Below are positions 1 through 9,050 of a stretch of DNA of 35,138 bases, in pieces. The position numbers and the translations under genes were made by a program. Within the stretch, counting starts at the first letter, position 1; each line of letters begins with the position of its first letter. The notes under the pieces were generated by a model. That model worked only from the letters and a program-made list of their open reading frames with translations, was not told the DNA's origin and did not search any database. Origin of the DNA: Candidatus Iainarchaeum sp. (GTDB lineage Archaea; Iainarchaeota; Iainarchaeia; Iainarchaeales; JAAZKV01); the NCBI GenBank assembly GCA_012799645.1, contig JAAZKV010000030.1, positions 1 to 35,138 on the forward strand, in the 5' to 3' direction.

Positions 1-491
1 AATCTTGAAGAATCCTCTGCTTTCCTAACCTCAATCCTTTCAGCATCAAGAATTTTTTTACCCTCGCTTGATTTAACTAACCTAACTTTTGGATTATTAG
101 GATCATCATAATTAGGATACACCAAAACATCTTGTAATTGTGACACTGGCAAAATTTCACTCATCGCTTGAGCAATCAAAGATTTTCCAGTACCAGGAAC
201 TCCAACCAAAAGAACATTTCTTTTTTGAGCAGCGGCTTTTTTTATAATCTCAACACTCTTCTCCTGACCAATTACTTGATCAACCAAACCCTTAGGAACA
301 AAAATATCCTTAGTGCTAGAAAAATTAATTCCAAAAACACTATCAGAAACATTACCGCTCTTTTCAAAAATAGTATTTTTCTTTTCAAAATTGATTTGAT
401 CACTTTTCTTGATCTGATCACTTTTCAAAACTTTTTTTGAAACGATCTTTTTCGCAAGTGTTTTTTTCTTATTTTGTGATCTCTTAACCAT
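1..491 (-). CDS. lonB: Archaeal LonB ATP-dependent protease, N-terminal part (runs off window edge)
   Basis: Reverse translation from ATG at 491: MVKRSQNKKK...FVPKGLVDQVIGQEKSVEIIKKAAAQKRNVLLVGVPGTGKSLIAQAMSEILPVSQLQDVLVYPNYDDPNNPKVR; Walker A GVPGTGKS and the LonB-like VDQVIGQE and VYPN.DDPNNPK motifs. Not in ORF track because no stop lies in the window. Confidence 0.88.
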   Translation of the reverse strand, partial: MVKRSQNKKKTLAKKIVSKKVLKSDQIKKSDQINFEKKNTIFEKSGNVSDSVFGINFSSTKDIFVPKGLVDQVIGQEKSVEIIKKAAAQKRNVLLVGVPGTGKSLIAQAMSEILPVSQLQDVLVYPNYDDPNNPKVRLVKSSEGKKILDAERIEVRKAEDSSR

Positions 492-580
492 AACTAACAA
501 ATAATACCTCCAATAAAAGGTTAAAAAAGGTATTCAAACACAAATCAAAACATAACAAAACAACAAAAATTGGGTAAAAA

Positions 581-626
581 CAAAAATTAAAACAAAAATT
601 TGAACAAACAAAAATTAAAACAAAAA
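581..626. repeat. 18-bp direct repeat caaaaattaaaacaaaaa (581-598 and 609-626) in divergent lonB/RNase Z intergenic region
   Basis: Read directly; low complexity A/C-rich. Confidence 0.6.
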
Positions 627-675
627 CAAAAAATCAAAATAAAAATCGAGTAAAAAAACAAAAAGTGAATTAATT

Positions 676-1584
676 ATGGAACCAATAAAAGTTACATTCC
701 TTGGAACAAGCGGAAGTGTTCCACAAAAAGACAAAAATTTTGCATCACTAATAATTTCTTACAAAGGAGAAAATCTTTTGTTTGATTGCCCTGAAGGAAC
801 ACAAAGACAAATAATGAGCTCACCCCACTCCTTAATGAAAATAAACCACGTGTTCATTTCACACATGCACGCGGATCACTTTTTAGGGTTATTTGGTTGG
901 ATAGCAACAATGACAATGAACCAAAGAAAAGAAAAATTAGTAATATATTCTCCAAAAAAAGGAAAAGAAAAAATCAAAAAAATCTTGGCCGAAGTGGTTA
1001 AACCAAGTTTTGAAATAGAATACAAAGAAACAAAAAAAGGAACAATACTAAAAAATAAAGATTTTGAAATCAGTGCATTTCCACTAAAACACGAAGTTAC
1101 TTGCTTTGCGTATGTGTTTAAAGAAAAAAACAAAATTGGAGAATTTAATAGAAAAAAAGCTGAAAAACTCGGAATACCTGTTGGACCACTTTACTCAAAA
1201 CTCGTAAGTGGAAAAACAATAAAAATAAATGGAAAAACATTCACACAAAAAGATGTTATGGATTATTCTAAATCAAAAGAAGGGAGAAAAATTGTTTTCG
1301 TTTCTGATACACGCCCAATAAAAGAAATAATTCAACACTCAAAAAACGCTGACATATTAATTCACGAAGCAACTTTTTTGGAAAAACAAAAAGACAAAGC
1401 AATAGAAACACTACACACCACTGCTCTTGAAGCCGCAACCACTGCAAAAAAAGCAAAAGCAAAAAAACTAATTTTATTCCACTTCAGTGCAAGAAACTCT
1501 GATCCAGAAGAAATACTAAAAGAAGCAAAAAAAGAATTTAGTGAAACAAAAATAGCGAAAGAACTAGAAACAATAACAATCTAA
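676..1584 (+). CDS. rnz: Ribonuclease Z (tRNase Z)
   Basis: FLGTSGSVPQKDKN, FDCPEGTQRQI, SHMHADHFLGLFG, SDTRP and LFHFSAR motifs typical of RNase Z. Confidence 0.93.
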   Translation: MEPIKVTFLGTSGSVPQKDKNFASLIISYKGENLLFDCPEGTQRQIMSSPHSLMKINHVFISHMHADHFLGLFGWIATMTMNQRKEKLVIYSPKKGKEKIKKILAEVVKPSFEIEYKETKKGTILKNKDFEISAFPLKHEVTCFAYVFKEKNKIGEFNRKKAEKLGIPVGPLYSKLVSGKTIKINGKTFTQKDVMDYSKSKEGRKIVFVSDTRPIKEIIQHSKNADILIHEATFLEKQKDKAIETLHTTALEAATTAKKAKAKKLILFHFSARNSDPEEILKEAKKEFSETKIAKELETITI

Positions 1585-1793
1585 TATAAATAAAATAACC
1601 AAATCCAACTAAAATAATTTAAATAAATATAATTTAAATAAATCCAACCCAACCAAAATAATCCAACCAAAATAAAATAATCCGAGTTAAATAAACTAAT
1701 TAAAAAAAACAAGAACGATAACAATTGTGATTTTATATCCGTGTAATTTTATTATTGATTTTTGTGATTTTATTATTGACCATTTATTATTTT

Positions 1794-1905
1794 ATTATTG
1801 ATCTTATACATTATTGATCTTATACATTATTGATCTTATACATTATTGATCTTATACATTATTGATCTTATACATTATTGATCTTATACATTATTGATCT
1901 TATAC
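1794..1905. repeat. Tandem array: 7 perfect copies of 16-bp attattgatcttatac
   Basis: Counted directly: units at 1794, 1810, 1826, 1842, 1858, 1874, 1890; degenerate attattga motifs upstream (about 1750-1793). Confidence 0.97.
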
Positions 1906-1939
1906 TTTACTATTGGTTTCTATAAACACACTATTAGTT

Positions 1940-2446
1940 CTATGATTTTACTATTTTTACTATTTGATTTTCTTTATCAATTAATTCCATTTCTCTTTTT
2001 CTAGTCAAAAATTCGAAAACATTTTGTTTAATTTCTCTTTTCAATAATTTTGATTCCAAAAAAGACATTTCTCTTCTGATCATTTCTAATTCTTTTAATA
2101 ATTTTGCAAGTTTCAATTTTTTGTAATTTGTTGGGCGAGACATTTTTTCAACAAGTTGGTTTAATTTATCTTCAACAGAAATAGTTTTTTCTTGTTTTAT
2201 TCTAAAAATTTCAAGTTCCTTTTCAATCATTTCTCGCTCCATATCACCCGAGAGTGGTTCAAAAACTTCTCTTCGTATTTTACCCTGCATAAACTTTCTT
2301 TCAGCAATCATTAATTTTTGTTTATCATCAACAATTTTTTCTTCAAACAAAGAAATCAAACTAGTTTTATCTTCTTTATAAGTAATGAACCAAAAAATAG
2401 CTATTAGTGCGAATAAAACCAAAACCAAAAAAATAACTTCAATCAT
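1940..2446 (-). CDS. Single-TM coiled-coil protein with internal duplication
   Basis: N-terminal TM MIEVIFLVLVLFALIAIFWFITY followed by two similar charged segments (ERKFMQGKIRREVFEPL..EREMIEKELEIFRI / ESKLLKREIKQNVFEFLTRKREMELIDKENQIVKI). Confidence 0.75.
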   Translation of the reverse strand: MIEVIFLVLVLFALIAIFWFITYKEDKTSLISLFEEKIVDDKQKLMIAERKFMQGKIRREVFEPLSGDMEREMIEKELEIFRIKQEKTISVEDKLNQLVEKMSRPTNYKKLKLAKLLKELEMIRREMSFLESKLLKREIKQNVFEFLTRKREMELIDKENQIVKIVKS

Positions 2447-2550
2447 TAAAATCACTCAAAATTAAACACCACTCAAAAACATAACCAACAATTCATAACT
2501 ACTCAATAATTTATAATCAATAATTGTTTATCGAGAATATATTCTTTTCT

Positions 2551-2670
2551 ATGAGAAGTTTAAAACAAAAAAACCTTTCTAAACAATTAAAAAACTTAAA
2601 CATTAATATCTGTGTAAAAGAAGCACAAAAAATAAGAGAGAATTATTCAAATTTGGAGGAATTATTATGA
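2551..2670 (+). CDS. Small ORF (39 aa) overlapping the SOD start by ATGA
   Basis: ATG at 2551, MRSLKQKNLSKQLKNLNINICVKEAQKIRENYSNLEELL*, TGA at 2668-2670 overlapping SOD ATG at 2667. Confidence 0.45.
   Translation: MRSLKQKNLSKQLKNLNINICVKEAQKIRENYSNLEELL
2655..2660 (+). promoter_or_regulatory. Shine-Dalgarno GGAGGA for SOD
   Basis: ggagga 6 nt upstream of ATG 2667. Confidence 0.7.
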
Positions 2671-3290
2671 GTGGACATGTTTTAAAAAAAAGACCATATT
2701 CTGATGAGGAAGCAAAAAATATTCTTGCAAATGTAATGAGTAAAGAAACAACTGAATGGCACTATTACACACACCACAAAGGGTATGTTGAAAAAAGAAA
2801 TGAAATCGAAAAAAAACTTTTAGAAGAAAAAACAGTGTTACTCGAAAAAGCTAATGCAAACTATTCTGAATTTGGAGAACTAAAAAGAAGAGAATCATTT
2901 AATGCTAACGGAGCTATTTTGCACGATATTTTTTGGGAAAACTTAGGAGGAGATGGAGAGATAAATAAAGCAACAGAATTGAAGAAAAAAATTGAAACAG
3001 ATTTTGGTAGTGTTGAAGAGTGGAAAAAAGAATTCAAAGCAGTGGCACTAAGCGCAAAAAACTCTGGATGGGCAGTACTCGCAATTGACACTCATAGTGA
3101 TGGAAAACTACGAAACTTGCTTGTTGATGAACACGGAGTGGGAGCAATATGGGGTGCAAAACCATTAATTGCGTGTGATATGTTTGAACACACCTACTAT
3201 CACAAAGATGGACCAAAAAAAGCAACATACATTGATAATTTTTTAAACAACTTACACTGGGAAAGAATAGAAAAAAGATACAAAAATTGA
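2667..3290 (+). CDS. sod: Superoxide dismutase [Fe/Mn]
   Basis: WHYYTHHKGYV, ILHDIFWENLGG and CDMFEHTYY motifs of Fe/Mn SOD. Confidence 0.93.
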   Translation: MSGHVLKKRPYSDEEAKNILANVMSKETTEWHYYTHHKGYVEKRNEIEKKLLEEKTVLLEKANANYSEFGELKRRESFNANGAILHDIFWENLGGDGEINKATELKKKIETDFGSVEEWKKEFKAVALSAKNSGWAVLAIDTHSDGKLRNLLVDEHGVGAIWGAKPLIACDMFEHTYYHKDGPKKATYIDNFLNNLHWERIEKRYKN

Positions 3291-3400
3291 ACAATTAACG
3301 ACAACAATTAACAACAATAGTTAACAATAAAAATTAACAAAAAACAATTAATAATAAACAACTAACAAAAAACAACCAATAATAATCTTCAAAACACTTA

Positions 3401-3535
3401 TCAGTATTTTGGATTAAAGTGTTTTTCTAATTGTTCAGCATCTTTTTCTTTCAACTTAAAACCAAAATTTAGCAAAAGAAAAATTAAAATTATTGCAATT
3501 AAAACCAATAACAAAACCCAAATCACAAAAACCAC
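3401..3535 (-). CDS. Small single-TM protein (~41-45 aa), GTG start
   Basis: Reverse translation VVFVIWVLLLVLIAIILIFLLLNFGFKLKEKDAEQLEKHFNPKY*; one clear TM helix plus charged tail; below ORF-track cutoff. Confidence 0.45.
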   Translation of the reverse strand: MVFVIWVLLLVLIAIILIFLLLNFGFKLKEKDAEQLEKHFNPKY

Positions 3536-3600
3536 CAATCCATTTTTTCAATCCAAATTTTTAACTCATCAATTTCCAAATCAAAATATAACAACAACAT

Positions 3601-3633
3601 ATTATAACAACATTATAACAACATTATAACAAC
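3601..3633. repeat. 3 x 11-bp tandem repeat attataacaac
   Basis: Counted directly at 3601, 3612, 3623. Confidence 0.8.
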
Positions 3634-3670
3634 AACACATAACAATTTTTTAAATTCTAAATTTTTAATT

Positions 3671-4348
3671 TTAAATTTTGAATTTTTGTCCAGGATTCAA
3701 AATTATTGTATCAGTTTTTAGAACACTATCCTCAATTCTTTTCTTCAAATCAACAGGATCAAATTTTTTTGGTTCGAAAATATCATATTGCATAGGAACA
3801 ATCATTTTTGATTTTAGAATTTTTGCTGCTCTAACCGCATCAACAACATCCATTGTTCTAGAACTAATAGGCAACAAAGAAATATCCGCTTGAATTTTTT
3901 CAAAAGAATTGTGAAGAGAAGTTACTCCTGCATGATAAACTTTTACTCCATCAAAATCAAGCAAATAACCCAACGGATAAAAACTTTTAGGAAAATGAGC
4001 TGTTTTTGATTGTATTTTAACTCCTTTCACAGTGATCTCCGTATTTGAGTAAATTGGAACTTTTTGTGTTCTTGGTAAATTCAATTTTTGTAAAACAACA
4101 TCGTGTCCAATAACCGTGGAATTATTTTTTAGCGCAATCTCTTGAACAGCAACAGGATCAAAATGTTCAGGAGTTTCATTCGTTAATAAAATAATTGAAA
4201 CATTTTTCAACTTGGAAGATGATGCTGGAATTTTTTGATTCTTTTTTAAAACAGTTTTTGAACTATCAAAAACAGGGTCAATTAACAAAACTGAAGACCC
4301 GTGTTTTAATTGAAAAAAAGAATGACCAAAATATTGAAGCTCAACCAT
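3671..4348 (-). CDS. UPF0173-like metallo-beta-lactamase-fold protein with degenerate metal site
   Basis: FGHSFFQLKHGSSVLLIDPVF, ILLTNETPEHFDP, KVYHAGVTSL, IVPMQYDIFEP align with UPF0173 motifs but ligands are substituted. Confidence 0.8.
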   Translation of the reverse strand: MVELQYFGHSFFQLKHGSSVLLIDPVFDSSKTVLKKNQKIPASSSKLKNVSIILLTNETPEHFDPVAVQEIALKNNSTVIGHDVVLQKLNLPRTQKVPIYSNTEITVKGVKIQSKTAHFPKSFYPLGYLLDFDGVKVYHAGVTSLHNSFEKIQADISLLPISSRTMDVVDAVRAAKILKSKMIVPMQYDIFEPKKFDPVDLKKRIEDSVLKTDTIILNPGQKFKI

Positions 4349-4452
4349 AAAATATTAATATTCACTAAGGGATAAAAAGCTATTCCTAAATATAAAAAGG
4401 TGAAAAAATGGTAAAAGAAATAATTAATAAGCTAAAAAGAGTTAATTAGTTC

Positions 4453-5229
4453 ATGAAAAAATGGAATATTTTATTCATAATACTACTAATCATAGGATTA
4501 ACTTTTTCTTACGCAGAATATACTATTAGTGAACACAAAATAAACATTGTAGTTGATAGTGGGGGATCTGCAGAAATTGTTGAAAAATTCACTATTAATT
4601 TTGAAAATGATGTTGATAAAGTTATTTTTAGAAACCAAAGCACTACAATGGGATCTGATTTTGATAAATGGAAAACATTCAACCCAATATTTGGACCAAA
4701 CATTGGAGTAAATAATATAATGAATGGAAAAATATCTTACACTGAAGGAAATCCAGGGATTCTTGAAATAAGTTATAGATTAACAGAAAAATTAATGGTA
4801 TTAGGAAAAGAAACAAGTATGATGAGTGAATACCAACTAAAAGCAAATTATTGGAACAAATTTTACCAATCAGGAGTTTGGATAATTCCTGATAACACCA
4901 AGGTTCAAATTGAATTACCCGCAGGAGCTGAAATTAGAGAAGATATTGAACCAGCAGCAATAGTAACTGCAATTGGGTCAAAAAAAGTAATTTTATGGGA
5001 AGGATACAAAACCGGTAACAAATTAACTTTGAAATATGTTTTGTGGAAAAAAGTAACTCCTGTAGTGGATCTAAACCAAATAATTAATTTCTTATTCAAA
5101 ACCAGCACTGGATTAATATTTGTTACAATTATCGCACTAATAATTTTGACAATAATTTGGAAAAGAAAATACATTACAAAAAATATTGAAGAATTTGTGG
5201 AAAAAAATTCAAAACTTGAAGAAGAATAA
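4453..5229 (+). CDS. Secreted/membrane-anchored protein (signal peptide, ectodomain, C-terminal TM), unknown function
   Basis: Hydrophobic N-terminus MKKWNILFIILLIIGLTFSYAEY and C-terminal TM GLIFVTIIALIILTIIWKRK. Confidence 0.7.
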   Translation: MKKWNILFIILLIIGLTFSYAEYTISEHKINIVVDSGGSAEIVEKFTINFENDVDKVIFRNQSTTMGSDFDKWKTFNPIFGPNIGVNNIMNGKISYTEGNPGILEISYRLTEKLMVLGKETSMMSEYQLKANYWNKFYQSGVWIIPDNTKVQIELPAGAEIREDIEPAAIVTAIGSKKVILWEGYKTGNKLTLKYVLWKKVTPVVDLNQIINFLFKTSTGLIFVTIIALIILTIIWKRKYITKNIEEFVEKNSKLEEE

Positions 5230-5355
5230 CTAACTAATTTTTTAGTATTTTTTTGTTAAAAATTTTTTTAAAAAAAAACACCCAAGTTTTACTAAATTTT
5301 AATATTTTTGTAAAAAAAATACAAAAATGATTTTCAAAAAAATTTAAAAAAATTT

Positions 5356-6678
5356 TTAAAATAGTTTTGATTGTTTGTTGAAAGATTTTTCATAAATTAT
5401 TTTTTTCTCTAATTCTTTTGCTTTTGTTAAAAGTTCTTTTGCTTTTTTTTCTTTTTTTCCACCAAGCAAAAACATTATTTCTTTTTCATCAAAATCAAAA
5501 CCCAAAACCAAATGTTCCGCTTTATCTGATTGCATTAATAATGATAAAAGCCACATATCTTGAACTGCTTGGGAAGAAGAACAATGAATTTTTTTAGCAA
5601 CTTTTTTTGCAATACTTTTTCTTAGTGTTCTTGAAGAAGAGCTTGCAGAAAGAGAGCTTAATAAACTTGGAAATTGGAAAGGAATAAAAGAATTATAATT
5701 TTTAGAACGAGACAATCCAACTGCCGTGGTTGATAAAAAACCAGAGTATTTTAAAAAGGAATAATGTTGTCTCCGCATTATCCTTCCATTAAAAATATCC
5801 CCTTTACTTAAATAATCAAATGCCACAGCGGAATCTTTTGAATCAAATTGCCTTGGAATATTTTCTTCCACCCATCTAATGAGCAAATCATTCGGCACTT
5901 CTGAATTGTAAACAAATTGATTTATTTCTCTTAAATTATCTCCTTTAAATATTTTTGTTAAAACAGAAAACACTTTTTCTTTTCTTTGTCTTGTGTCAAG
6001 ATTTTTTACATCAAGCAAAGTAATGTTTGGAGAAAGTGAATGCAAATCAAGAAGAGTGCTTCTATAATCCCCACTGGAGTTTTTCGCTAATTCTTTAATT
6101 GCTTCCTCTTCATAAGCAATATTTTCTTTATCACAAATTTCCCTTAATTTTTTTGCGATACTCAAATAATTTATTTTTTTAAATTCTTTTAATTCACAAA
6201 TTGTTCTAAACGGAATTAATTTCTTATCACCATACAAATCATTTGCTGTTAATATTACAGGATTATTTGATTCTTTAACTATTGAAGCAATTGCACTTGC
6301 TCCGCCACGATCTTGCACTTGTAAACAATCAATTTCATCAATTAAAACTAACCTTAATCCACCAAACAAAGATGCATTTCCTGTTGCAGCACCAGCAACT
6401 TTTTCTATTTCTTCTTTATTCCTCAAATCAGAAGCATTTGATTCAAACAATTGCCAACCCATTTCTTTTGCGATTAATAATGCAAGCGCGGTTTTTCCAA
6501 CACCGGGAGAACCAAAAAAAAGTAACGGTTTTTGTTTTTTCCCCTCACCCCACTTTTTTGCCCAATCAATAGTAAAATCAACTATTTCTACATTTCCAAT
6601 AAATTCTTCAAAACTTTTTGGAAAATATTTATCAGTAAAAAGAACAGGTTTTTGAGGAGTAACTATTTGTGCTTCCAT
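5356..6678 (-). CDS. rfcL: Replication factor C large subunit
   Basis: DKYFPKSFEEFIGN, FFGSPGVGKTALA, ESNASDLRNKEEIEKVAG, LVLIDEIDCL; C-terminal partial PIP-like NKQSKLF. Confidence 0.92.
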   Translation of the reverse strand: MEAQIVTPQKPVLFTDKYFPKSFEEFIGNVEIVDFTIDWAKKWGEGKKQKPLLFFGSPGVGKTALALLIAKEMGWQLFESNASDLRNKEEIEKVAGAATGNASLFGGLRLVLIDEIDCLQVQDRGGASAIASIVKESNNPVILTANDLYGDKKLIPFRTICELKEFKKINYLSIAKKLREICDKENIAYEEEAIKELAKNSSGDYRSTLLDLHSLSPNITLLDVKNLDTRQRKEKVFSVLTKIFKGDNLREINQFVYNSEVPNDLLIRWVEENIPRQFDSKDSAVAFDYLSKGDIFNGRIMRRQHYSFLKYSGFLSTTAVGLSRSKNYNSFIPFQFPSLLSSLSASSSSRTLRKSIAKKVAKKIHCSSSQAVQDMWLLSLLMQSDKAEHLVLGFDFDEKEIMFLLGGKKEKKAKELLTKAKELEKKIIYEKSFNKQSKLF

Positions 6679-6796
6679 AATTAATTAGAATTACGAAAGA
6701 ATTAAAACACTAAATTTTATGCACAACTATAAATAAACAACCTAAATTCCAATACCATAATTTTGGAACCATAATTTTGGAACTATGATTTCAGAA

Positions 6797-7582
6797 TCAT
6801 AATTTTTGATTAAGAACTTTGGAAGCATATTTGTTGGGATTTTCATTAGCAATAACTTCCAGAGATTTACCTTCTCTTAATTTTTTCCGAACAATTGTTT
6901 CTCCTTGATTATACGCTGTCAAAGCCAATTTGTGATTTTTAAATTTTTTATACAAATAAGAATAATATTTTGCAGCAACATCAATATTTTGTTTTGGATT
7001 AAAAGGATTACACTTATACTCTGGTTTAATAGAACTATTCCAAATAACAGGGGTTAGTTGTCCAAGACCAATATCTTTACTCTTTCCAACAACATACGGA
7101 TCCCACATTGATTCGTGTTGAATTAATTTAACCATTATTGTTTCAGAAACACCGTGCTTTTTTGCTGCTTCCTTCACCATTGGTAAATAAATACTTTTAT
7201 TGTGATTGATTTGTTTTTTTGAAAGCGGAGAAGATTTTATTCTGACTCCTCTTAATATAGCAGAAATATGACTTTGAGGCAATCTTGCCAAAGAAGAACC
7301 ACGAGTAAAAGAAGAAAAAGGAACAACCGCATTAGTAACCATATTATTCTTATTTTGTTGAGCACTCACAGTAGCAACATTTTTTGAAACTGCAGCAAGT
7401 TCTGCACTAACTTTATTAGGATTTGTTGATTGGATAGCACCTGAACCAAAAGCGAGCGAAGCGGATAATGCAGAAGCAGCAAATATTGAAGCTAATTTTT
7501 TACGAAAACTTTTGCGAATATCCCTCTCGGATTTTTTGGGTTTTGGTTTTATTAAACCACCACGATTTCTTCGTTTAAACAT
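6797..7582 (-). CDS. SLT-family lytic transglycosylase-like protein with basic N-terminus and hydrophobic signal/anchor
   Basis: LIQHESMWDPYVVGKSKDIGLGQLTPVIW ... KLALTAYNQGETIV fits the soluble lytic transglycosylase core (ES.WDP, GLGQLTP, AYN.G). ATG at 7582 (MFKRRNRGG) preferred. Confidence 0.85.
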   Translation of the reverse strand: MFKRRNRGGLIKPKPKKSERDIRKSFRKKLASIFAASALSASLAFGSGAIQSTNPNKVSAELAAVSKNVATVSAQQNKNNMVTNAVVPFSSFTRGSSLARLPQSHISAILRGVRIKSSPLSKKQINHNKSIYLPMVKEAAKKHGVSETIMVKLIQHESMWDPYVVGKSKDIGLGQLTPVIWNSSIKPEYKCNPFNPKQNIDVAAKYYSYLYKKFKNHKLALTAYNQGETIVRKKLREGKSLEVIANENPNKYASKVLNQKL

Positions 7583-7690
7583 ATCAATTATAATAGTTAT
7601 GATATTTAAATTTCTTGCGGAAAAAGAACAAAAAAATAATAAAAAAAAATAAATAAAAAAAAATAGTAAAAAAATAACTGTGTGATTTTG

Positions 7691-8902
7691 ATGCAAGTTG
7701 GGATCGTTGGAAAACCATCTAGTGGGAAAAGCACTTTTTTTTCAAGCGCAACACTAATTGATGTGGGAATAGCAGCATACCCTTTCACCACAATAGAACC
7801 AAATAAAGGAATAGGATTTGTTAGAGTAGAAGATGCAGGAAAATTTTTTGGAGTAACAAGCAACCCAAAACACGGATTTTTAATAAAAAACAAAAACAAT
7901 GACCCAATACGTTATGTTCCAATTGAATTAATTGACGTTGCAGGACTTGTGCCAGGAGCTAGCGAAGGAAAAGGACTCGGAAACAAATTCTTGAATGATT
8001 TAAGTCAAGCGGACGCACTAATCCACGTAGTTGATGCAAGCGGATCTACTGATGCTGAAGGAAAAATTGTCCCTGAAGGAAGTCACGACCCAATAGAAGA
8101 CATAAAATTTTTGGAAAACGAAATAGAACTTTGGTTTTTGAAAATAATTGAAAACAATTGGACAAAATTTTCAAGAGTTCCTGAAAAAGATTTTTCAAAA
8201 AAAGTACAACTAATGGCTCAAAGTTTATCAGGAATAAAAATATTAGCACACCACATAGAAAAAGCGATAAGACAATTAAAAATTGAGGAAAAATCTTTAC
8301 AAGAATGGACTAGTGAGGAAAAAAAAGAATTTGCGCACTATTGTAGAACAATAAGTAAACCAATAATTATTGCTGCAAACAAATGTGATTTACCAAGCGG
8401 GGAAAAGAATGTTAAAAAAATGAAGGAAACATTTCCTACCCTCACCATAATTCCTTGTTCTGCTGCAAGCGAACTTGCACTAAAAAAAGCAACAAAACAA
8501 AATATTCTAAAATACTATGCGGGCGAAAATGATTTTGAAATAATTGGAGAAATAAATGATAAACAAAAAACAGGGCTTGAAACAATTAAAAAAAATGTTC
8601 TTGAAAAATTTGGAGGAACAGGAGTGCAAAATTGTTTAGATCACACAATATTCAATGTGTTGGAATACTTCCCAGTGTTTCCTGGCGGAACAAAAGGACT
8701 TGCTGATAAAGATGGAAACATTCTCCCCGATTGTTTTTTACTCCCGCCAAAATCAACCGCACTTGATTTTGCATACACCCTACACACTGATATGGGAGAT
8801 GGATTTATTCGAGCAATTGATGTTAAAACAAAACAAATAATAGGAAAAGAACACCCACTAAAAAAAGGGGATGTAATTGAAATAATATTCAATAAAAAAT
8901 AA
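7691..8902 (+). CDS. Archaeal YchF/OLA1-related GTP-binding protein with TGS domain
   Basis: MQVGIVGKPSSGKSTFFSSATL, TTIEPNKG, ELIDVAGLVPGASEGKGLGNKFL, ANKCDLP, C-terminal TGS KSTALDFAYTLHTDMGDGFIRA. ATG 7691 preferred over GTG 7682. Confidence 0.88.
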   Translation: MQVGIVGKPSSGKSTFFSSATLIDVGIAAYPFTTIEPNKGIGFVRVEDAGKFFGVTSNPKHGFLIKNKNNDPIRYVPIELIDVAGLVPGASEGKGLGNKFLNDLSQADALIHVVDASGSTDAEGKIVPEGSHDPIEDIKFLENEIELWFLKIIENNWTKFSRVPEKDFSKKVQLMAQSLSGIKILAHHIEKAIRQLKIEEKSLQEWTSEEKKEFAHYCRTISKPIIIAANKCDLPSGEKNVKKMKETFPTLTIIPCSAASELALKKATKQNILKYYAGENDFEIIGEINDKQKTGLETIKKNVLEKFGGTGVQNCLDHTIFNVLEYFPVFPGGTKGLADKDGNILPDCFLLPPKSTALDFAYTLHTDMGDGFIRAIDVKTKQIIGKEHPLKKGDVIEIIFNKK

Positions 8903-9036
8903 AAAAAAACAAGAAAAGAAAAAAAATGTGAAAAGAAAAAAAGCACAAAAAAACTATTCAATAAAAAAATCAAAAAAAAAGAAAATTTTCCAATAAAGAA
9001 ACAATTTTAAACCATTTTTTTAATAATAAATCAGTT

Positions 9037-9042
9037 AGGAGG
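9037..9042 (+). promoter_or_regulatory. Shine-Dalgarno AGGAGG for mscL
   Basis: aggagg 8 nt upstream of ATG 9051. Confidence 0.8.
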
Positions 9043-9050
9043 ATTTAATA

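Noticed and set aside
168-440. Plus-strand 90-aa ORF at window start
   Set aside because: Antisense to the clear LonB coding sequence; low-complexity translation.
876-1133. Antisense ORF opposite RNase Z
   Set aside because: Lies entirely within a well-supported CDS on the other strand; translation shows no domain.
1794-1905. Possible CRISPR array
   Set aside because: The repeats are directly abutting 16-bp units with no spacers, and no cas genes are nearby.
7606-7899. Minus-strand ORF overlapping the YchF-like gene start
   Set aside because: Overlaps the conserved P-loop region of the YchF-like GTPase; low-complexity Phe-rich N-terminus.
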